Below, piece after piece: positions 57,718-64,000 of a DNA stretch of 64,000 nt (position 1 is the first letter of the stretch; every line of letters begins with the position of its first letter). The notes beneath the pieces were generated by a model, which was not told where the DNA came from, made no database searches, and saw nothing but the letters and a program-made list of their open reading frames with translations. The position numbers and the translations under genes were made by a program. This DNA comes from Rhizophagus irregularis. Lineage: Eukaryota > Glomeromycota > Glomeromycetes > Glomerales > Glomeraceae. Location of the stretch: NCBI RefSeq assembly GCF_026210795.1, contig NC_089435.1:620001-684000 (forward strand), written 5' to 3'.

Positions 57718-58106
57718 ACTAGCCAAATTAATCACACACAAATACCCCTTTTTTTGATAAGGCGTAATAGATGAAATGATCTACATTTGATGATGATTTG
57801 AAATTTTGAATCAAAAAAAAATCTTCTAAAAAAATATTTTTGAAAGTAATTTTTAAATGAGTGATTTCCAGTTTCTTATCACATACGACATATCATGCAT
57901 CACCGGAATTACATTTAACCTGTCTAAATCGATGACCTAATTCCACTCATATCAAGTGAGATCATCGCTGCTTTTATATTTCAATAAAAGAAGTCGATTT
58001 TATTCACAAAAAAAAAAAAGTTTCTTTGTGGACATTTTTTTACGAAAATGATTTTGGCATTATACAACCATAAAGATGACCGAATATCTGATGCATAAGT
58101 ACGTAT

Positions 58107-58336
58107 GACTAGGAAAATGGAAACGTTTAAGTCCTTCGCGTTGCATAACTCTCAAGTGTTACGTGATCTACGTATTTATTTAGAGGTCAAATAAGTAGTG
58201 TTACATAAATCGTGATTCGTGATACGTATTCAAAAAAGGAAGTAAATTGTCGATTGTGACAGGGACAAAAACGGGGTTAAACCAAATGTTGCTAGTTTAG
58301 TACGGTAAATTGTCCTTCGCTAACGCTTCGGACAAT
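58107..58336 (+). repeat. Dispersed repeat, copy 2 of 21935-22188
   Basis: Direct orientation and the same start and end text. About 25 bp shorter through internal deletions near TTATTTATTTGGCATATTTC. Confidence 0.75.
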
Positions 58337-60397
58337 ATGATTAATCGTCTTCTCAAATCTCAATATCTCCGTTATTGTTATAAAAATTTTTATATTAACA
58401 ACGTTATTATTTAATAAAAATAATCTTGTTAATTTGAAAAAAAAAAGATGTTATTCGATAATTTTATAATTGAGTCAGCCCAAAAATAAACGCTAAAATT
58501 AAATATAAATTTAAACAAGAATAATATGTCATAATGATACTGCCACATGTTCCGTTTTTTTTTCATTGTAATAAGTAATTCACTTCCGTATTAAAATAAA
58601 AATGCATTCAAGTGTATGTATTAATAATTGTCCATCGAATCTACGCACTACGTGATTGTCAGTGACCGTCCAAACTATACAAAACCTTCATCAATTTAGC
58701 CGGCTAAACAATTTCTTTAACAAATTAACCGATCCTAACTTATAGTATGCACATATTTTTACAAAAAAAAAAAATATTTGTACCATCCTTTTTTATATTA
58801 TTAAACGATAATTACGAAAGGTTACCGACTTGTCAATTTCCAGGTGTTACTCTAAACCAAATCCTCCGAAACATCTAATTTCGTATAAATTATTAACTTT
58901 TTACTCACCCAGTTTCCTAATAAGAAAAATTGATCACGCTCAGTTGTTCACAAGAATTTTTATATACGGAGTCTTCAGTCTAGATTGCAGTAAGACAATA
59001 GTATATTAATAACTCAAATTATTTTTATATATCTTAATTTGTAAATTTTATTAAATTATTCAAATTAATGATATCACTAACCAAATGTGGCTTAACATTT
59101 AGATATCGTCGAAATTTACTAATTACACCATTTCGGCATTTCGACATCCTATAAAAAAATTTTATCCGTTATTTCTGTTGATACATTCAAAATAACAAGT
59201 TGAAAGATGTATTGAAACAGGAATCTACTACTAATTTTTTGAAGTCCTTTTTATTATATGCTAAAATGGATAACGCTAACCTAACAGTTACTAAACGTAT
59301 TCAACATATGCCAGAAAAATATCTAGAATACAGTATATCAAGAATTATAAAGATGGCAAATTCTCCGTAAAATGATTGATGTGAATTAGTGAATCAATCG
59401 TGACCAGAGTGATCGAGCGGTGAACGGTGAACGGTTATGTTAACTACCATAGTGCGGGCCTAAACTATGGGTTTGACATGGCCGACTCTATAATTGTTCT
59501 GGCCGGCATTACATATCACGTGCGTTCGAGTCAAAAACCGAGCTCAACGTAATCGAATTTTTAATTTTTGAATTCACTTTTCATATTTCCAGGTGAAGTG
59601 ACGTAAGTATTTCGTAGTAAAAATTATGTACGCGAAATTGAAATATTAAATATAAAATGATCAAAGGTAATTAAAAATCAATTAATAACTAATAATTAAA
59701 AGCAAAGATATTTCTTATATTTATAATTTATTTATCATTAGGTATAATATTATTAAAAAATTGTAAAAATAACATTTTTAACAAATTATACATTCCTATT
59801 TATCTGTTATTATGCAATAAATTAAACGTTTCTCAAAGATATATATATATATTGTCTATGACCATTAACAAGCAATTTGATAATTATGTTACAGTAGTAA
59901 AGAATCTCCTGTATTTTTTTCAATTTCCAGAACGGCATGAAGATAAATTTAATTTTTAGAGATTGTACGCACTATATTCTTTGACTTTTCCCCAAAGCTA
60001 ACTGCATAAATTAGTAGAACATTTCTTTTTAGCAAAAATTATGAATTTTATTATGATAATCGTGATAATTATGTCATGGTAGTAAAGAATCTCATTTCAT
60101 TTTATATATCTTTAGGAACATCACGAAGAAAATTAAATTTTCAGGCATTTCGTTTCCATTAAGTGTATGAAATACTGTCATGTACTAAAGTTAATAGTTC
60201 AAAATATGATCAAATGATCTTTTTGGTTTCCATAAAAAGTGTAGTAAATTTTATTCACAGTAATATAAATGATTGTCGTTCAGAGTGGAAATTTCTATAT
60301 TAAGGTGACGCAAGGTCGGTAAATCACAAATCCGATTTTTTTATTTCTTATATATTTATATAATTGACCCATAAAAATGTATTTTATAATATCATGT
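58337..60397. other. Intergenic, no gene recognised
   Basis: AT-rich throughout. Isolated CTGGCCGGCATTAC (59500) resembles CTGGCCGGAAT words in other repeats of this window. No reading frame is supported. Confidence 0.45.
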
Positions 60398-60405
60398 GAT
60401 AAACC

Positions 60406-60681
60406 TAGAGATGCGAAAATTTCAATTTATAATGCATTATGCATAATACGCATAATCAGTCAAAAAAAAAAAAATGCAAAAAATTTATTATAATACACTT
60501 TCTTCATTTTTATTACAAATATTCATCTTTATAATTACTTTATCTGACCAGAATTACAATGTAATTTTTACTAAAATTATAATTTTGGCCAAAATAAAAA
60601 TTGAGTGCAATATTCACCACCTAATATCATGCGCATTATACGCATTATGCGATACTATATAATGCGTATAGCACATCTCTA
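60406..60681. mobile_element. hAT-like MITE with ATGCGTAT subterminal repeats
   Basis: 276 bp, with termini TAGAGATGCG and, inverted, TAGAGATGTGC, and an exact 8-bp duplication GATAAACC (60398-60405 and 60682-60689; a further GATAAACC follows closely on the right). ATGCATTATGC, ATACGCATAAT and GCATTATGCG recur near the ends. Non-coding. Confidence 0.85.
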
Positions 60682-60903
60682 GATAAACCAGATAAACCGC
60701 ATTTGCTTTAATGACCCCCTAAATCTGACAGTTTGTTTTAGTTTTTTTTTTCTTTTCTTATTTCCTATTTCTATATATATGTACTTGGTGTTCATATGAT
60801 TAATAATGATTGCCGGTCTGCTTGAAAATTTTGCGATGTAATATGTGACAAGGCTTCCACGGGATAGTTTCTATGCAAACTTTTTATTTTCATTGGTATT
60901 TAT

Positions 60904-61118
60904 AGGACCCAGAAATATATATAAGGTTTGCGTATCTTGAACTAAAAAAAATCATCCTTTTTTAGATAATTTTTGATAATTCCAGTCAGAATTTATTTCC
61001 TATTATAGTAACCGACTGACATTATCATAATTCCGGCAATGAAAAAATGCGTACAGCTCATAGTAAAAATTTTTTCATCACCTGACCCCTATATATATAT
61101 ATCGTATTTCTGGGTCCT
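60904..61118. mobile_element. AGGACCCAG MITE, copy 2 (inverted)
   Basis: Same termini as 41915-42147 and matching interior on the opposite strand (TCACCTGACCCC, CATTATCATAATTCCGG). The target duplication is not recognisable, and it is 18 bp shorter. Confidence 0.7.
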
Positions 61119-61347
61119 GTTACTCCTGTATTTATCAATCTTATTTCCCTAATTTAATTTCTTGTTCCGATTGATCCCTATAAAAAAAATTCTCATTTTT
61201 CTAGTTTTTATTCCGAAGAAACTCGGTCACGTGATCATTTTTCTGAAAATTTTTTTATAGGGGATTTGGTAAATCTCTTATTTGCTACGCCGCAGAGGAA
61301 CTTTTGAAGATGTTTCGTATCATTCTCAAACTCTTCGTTTATTATTG

Positions 61348-61356
61348 TATATAAAG
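61348..61356 (+). promoter_or_regulatory. Possible TATA box
   Basis: TATATAAAG lies about 100 bp upstream of the ATG at 61452 and 218 bp upstream of the ATG at 61566. Confidence 0.35.
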
Positions 61357-61565
61357 TAATTCAATTCTCTTGACTTCATACTTACAATTTCATCCTCTAT
61401 TACTGTAAGATTTGAACCGTAGTAATTTCTCAAGTGAACGAAGTGATCGACATGCATAAATTAATTGTGCAACAATATCGGAGTCGTAACTCCGAAATGC
61501 ATGAATTTAACCACAAACCAAACTTCAAACAAAAACCTCTCCTTCCCTTTCTCTTTTTACTTAAT

Positions 61566-63233
61566 ATGGCGTGCTCAAAAATATTTTCAGGAGAATTACC
61601 CGAAATATTGAGCGATATTATGCAATATTTTCGGAATGATTTTTCAACATTACATTCTTGTATCTTAGTCAATAGATTATGGTGTCATTTGGCAATTCCA
61701 TTATTATGGGAAAATCCATTTTCAATTATATCTCGTAAAAACAATTATAACATTGAATATCATAAAATTCGTTTTATTGAAATTTATTTGATTAATTTAA
61801 ATGATAATGATAAAATAAAATTAAATGAATTTGGTATAAATCATTTAATTCCTTTAAATACATTATTTAATTATCCTAGTTTTATTCAACATTTAGATGG
61901 ACGTTTGATTGGTGATTGTATTGAAAACTGGGCTGCAGCTGTTAAAAAGGAAAAATCTTTATTTTGGTTTGTTAAGAATATACAAAATTCAGATTTCATA
62001 AAATTTATTCATAAATCATTAATTGAAATATTCATTGAGAATGAAGCGAATTTATATACTTTTAATGTTACACATTATCATGATTATTTTGATATTGTTT
62101 CTGAATCAGTTTTACAAAATCCACATTTTATTCGTAATATTAAAATTCTTTATCTTAAAATTAGTACTCCTTTATTAAAAGTTTTAAGTTCTAATTGCAA
62201 TTCAATTTCATCACTTTATAATCCAAGATTTAAAGATAATACAGATATTGAATATTTATCACAATTAATTAAATCACAAAAAAATCTTAAAAAAATTTGT
62301 TTCGTTAAAAAATTTCCTCCAATATTATTAAATTCAAATTGTTTAAACACTTTAAACACAATTATATTTCTTTATATTAATTTTAATAATATAAATATTT
62401 TAAATGAAGTATTCGAACAATTAAATGTTTTAGAATCTGTTCATATTATGTATTGTTATTCTTTAGATTCTAATTTTATTCAACAAATAATTAATTTAAG
62501 TAAACCATTTAAATTAAAATCCTTATTTGTAGATGAAATATTCGAGTCAATAGAATTATTATTACAAAAATCTGGAGATTATTTAGAAAATTTTGGATTA
62601 TCATTTGAACCTAATACTACATATTATAATGATGTATCAGATTCACAACTCCTTGAAGCAAAATCACAACTACTTAAATTAATCACAAGATATTGTACAA
62701 AAGTTAAATTCTTTGAATTAATTGAATTTAATAATAATCAAAATATTTATTTAACATTCGACTTAATTGAAAGCATTAAACAAAACCTTAATTATCTTAC
62801 TATTGATATAAATTACGATTTTGGATCAGGTTTTAATAGAGATACTGAACTTAGCTCAATTGTACTACAAAATTTAGGTCAAATACTTCCTTTTAAATTA
62901 GAATATTTAGATTTGACTCTTGTTATGAATACTACTGATTTTGAAATATTTTTGATAAATTCTCAAGATACTTTTATCAAGAAATTATTATTTAGTAATA
63001 TAATAGATAGAACACGAGAAGAAGTTAGACAAGACAATTTGTTATATAATATAAAAGATCATATTATGGAAATGAAAAGAGTTAAATACTTTGCTTTTCA
63101 AAATCATTTTACTGATGATGGTGAAAATGATGAAGATTTATTTCATCTGATAGATGAAGTAAAGGAATATAATATAGTAATCCAAAATTACAATGATTTG
63201 AAAATTAAATTTATCGAATTTTTAGTAGATTAA
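61566..63233 (+). CDS. F-box protein with LRR-like region
   Basis: Single exon, 555 residues from the ATG at 61566. This start was chosen because the F-box begins right after it (MACSKIFSGELPEILSDIMQ, SCILVNRLWCHLAIPLLWEN), as is usual in this family. An in-frame ATG at 61452 would add 38 residues without a recognisable domain and fits a TATA-like site at 61348. The rest has irregular leucine-rich repeats (LNTIIFLYINFNNINILNEV, FKLEYLDLTLVMNTTDFEIF) that probably recognise the substrate of an SCF ubiquitin ligase. Codon use is strongly AT-biased, like the F-box gene at 53488. No introns, membrane segments or damage seen. Confidence 0.85.
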   Translation: MACSKIFSGELPEILSDIMQYFRNDFSTLHSCILVNRLWCHLAIPLLWENPFSIISRKNNYNIEYHKIRFIEIYLINLNDNDKIKLNEFGINHLIPLNTLFNYPSFIQHLDGRLIGDCIENWAAAVKKEKSLFWFVKNIQNSDFIKFIHKSLIEIFIENEANLYTFNVTHYHDYFDIVSESVLQNPHFIRNIKILYLKISTPLLKVLSSNCNSISSLYNPRFKDNTDIEYLSQLIKSQKNLKKICFVKKFPPILLNSNCLNTLNTIIFLYINFNNINILNEVFEQLNVLESVHIMYCYSLDSNFIQQIINLSKPFKLKSLFVDEIFESIELLLQKSGDYLENFGLSFEPNTTYYNDVSDSQLLEAKSQLLKLITRYCTKVKFFELIEFNNNQNIYLTFDLIESIKQNLNYLTIDINYDFGSGFNRDTELSSIVLQNLGQILPFKLEYLDLTLVMNTTDFEIFLINSQDTFIKKLLFSNIIDRTREEVRQDNLLYNIKDHIMEMKRVKYFAFQNHFTDDGENDEDLFHLIDEVKEYNIVIQNYNDLKIKFIEFLVD

Positions 63234-63671
63234 TCATTAACGGTTATTATTTGGCAGATTTTACATAATAAAGATATTTTATTTGTATACTTATGCATAA
63301 TAAAGCTACGACTCATCAAATTTTATTTATTTTTAATCAGATTTGTATTTTTTTCGCTAAAAGGAATATTCATCCAGATAATTTATTGATTAAAAGTTTA
63401 TTTCCTTCTTAAATATAAACTAATAACAGAAATAAAAAGATTACTAAATTGACAAATTCTTTCTATATAATTTCTTTACTACTAAGTAAATAAATCGGTT
63501 CAAGCAAAATAAGATAAATGCAGTTTAATATATAAACATTACTAAATTACAGGTTGTTATAATGTGTAATATCGCTTATTAGGCTAAATGAATCGTTGTT
63601 TGATTGTTAATACGAAGGGCTGTAGGGAAATTATGCAAACCTATTAATGTATTTTGAATAATTTAAACTGT
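63234..63671. other. Intergenic
   Basis: 3' flank of the F-box gene, AT-rich. Nothing recognised. Confidence 0.4.
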
Positions 63672-64000
63672 CCCATTTTATACCCGAATTTAAATACCAC
63701 CCAAATGCTTTTTTATCATCCTTATCTGTTCTTTTACCATATTTGCAACAATATCCTATATTATTTTGTGCTACAGCATCACCATTTTCATCCGCTTTTG
63801 TGTACCATTCAAATGTTTTTATTTTATCATCCTAGAATAGCTGATTTTGTATATACCATTCAATTGCTTCTGTTTCATCCTTATCTATTCCTATCCCATG
63901 CTCATATCAATATCCCCATTACTTTGACTCATTGCATCTCCATTTTCAGCTGATTTTAAATATCCTTTAAATGCCCTTGTTATATATTTTTTTACTCCTC
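63672..64000 (-). pseudogene. Degenerate SEL1-repeat array, runs off the window
   Basis: Minus-strand frames read RAFKGYLKSAENGDAMSQ at the edge, then ETEAIEWYIQN, KTFEWYTKADENGDAVAQNN, IGYCCKYGKRTDKDDKKAFG and a short end. The 36-residue SEL1 pattern is clear, but frame changes and stops interrupt it. It may be the 3' end of a kinase-SEL1 gene lying to the right. The open plus-strand frame here is a shadow. Confidence 0.6.

Noticed and set aside
63654-63953. 99-codon plus frame at the right edge
   Set aside because: Complement of degenerate SEL1 repeats on the minus strand.
1-64000. tRNA or rRNA genes
   Set aside because: Scanning for T-loop-like GGTTCRA text and paired acceptor arms found only matches inside coding exons without the other arms.

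Overview
The window looks like nuclear DNA of an arbuscular mycorrhizal fungus (Glomeromycotina, most like Rhizophagus). This is an inference from four things: very AT-rich sequence full of homopolymers; short AT-rich GT-AG introns; the gene families present (TKL-type kinases with an N-terminal CxxC zinc ribbon, SEL1-repeat proteins, F-box/LRR-like proteins); and a dense load of small inverted-repeat elements. No tRNA, rRNA or CRISPR array was found.

Layout. 1-1140 (-): a multi-exon array of zinc-ribbon plus kinase N-lobe modules running off the left edge. 3929-6042 (-): a five-exon FAD-linked aldonolactone-oxidase-like gene. 6.3-12.4 kb: repeats, a kinase-module pseudogene, an unrecognised broken gene and a hAT-like MITE. 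12437-14689 (+): a three-exon TKL kinase with a Cys-rich N-terminus. 15.8-20.6 kb: relics, including a 5'-truncated kinase. 23360-23824 (+): a small two-exon bZIP gene. 25257-25946: a solo LTR. 26.7-31.5 kb: three MITEs around a five-exon kinase-SEL1 gene (28006-30574, -). 34697-37028 (-): an MLKL-like gene with a helical N-terminal bundle, a degenerate kinase domain and SEL1 repeats. 38.7-43 kb: relics and repeats. 43319-47016 (-): a 1207-residue protein with about 20 SEL1 repeats and a kinase domain. 47236-47871: an inverted-repeat element holding a 36-bp minisatellite. 48577-50482: an ORF1-only LINE-like insertion. 51011-51955 (+): a putative membrane protein. 53488-54894 and 61566-63233 (+): two F-box proteins. 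57-61 kb: more MITEs. The right edge holds a degenerate SEL1 array (-).

How the genes relate. At least seven loci derive from one kinase/SEL1 toolkit, in states ranging from apparently complete (28006-30574) through altered catalytic motifs (34697-37028, 43319-47016) to clear pseudogenes. This fits birth-and-death evolution of a signalling family in a transposon-rich accessory region. The MLKL-like gene is the most striking candidate for an undescribed system. Several mobile elements are unusually well defined by exact target-site duplications, and one has a related empty site within the same window. Exon borders were assigned by eye from GT-AG sites and reading-frame continuity; there is no transcript evidence.
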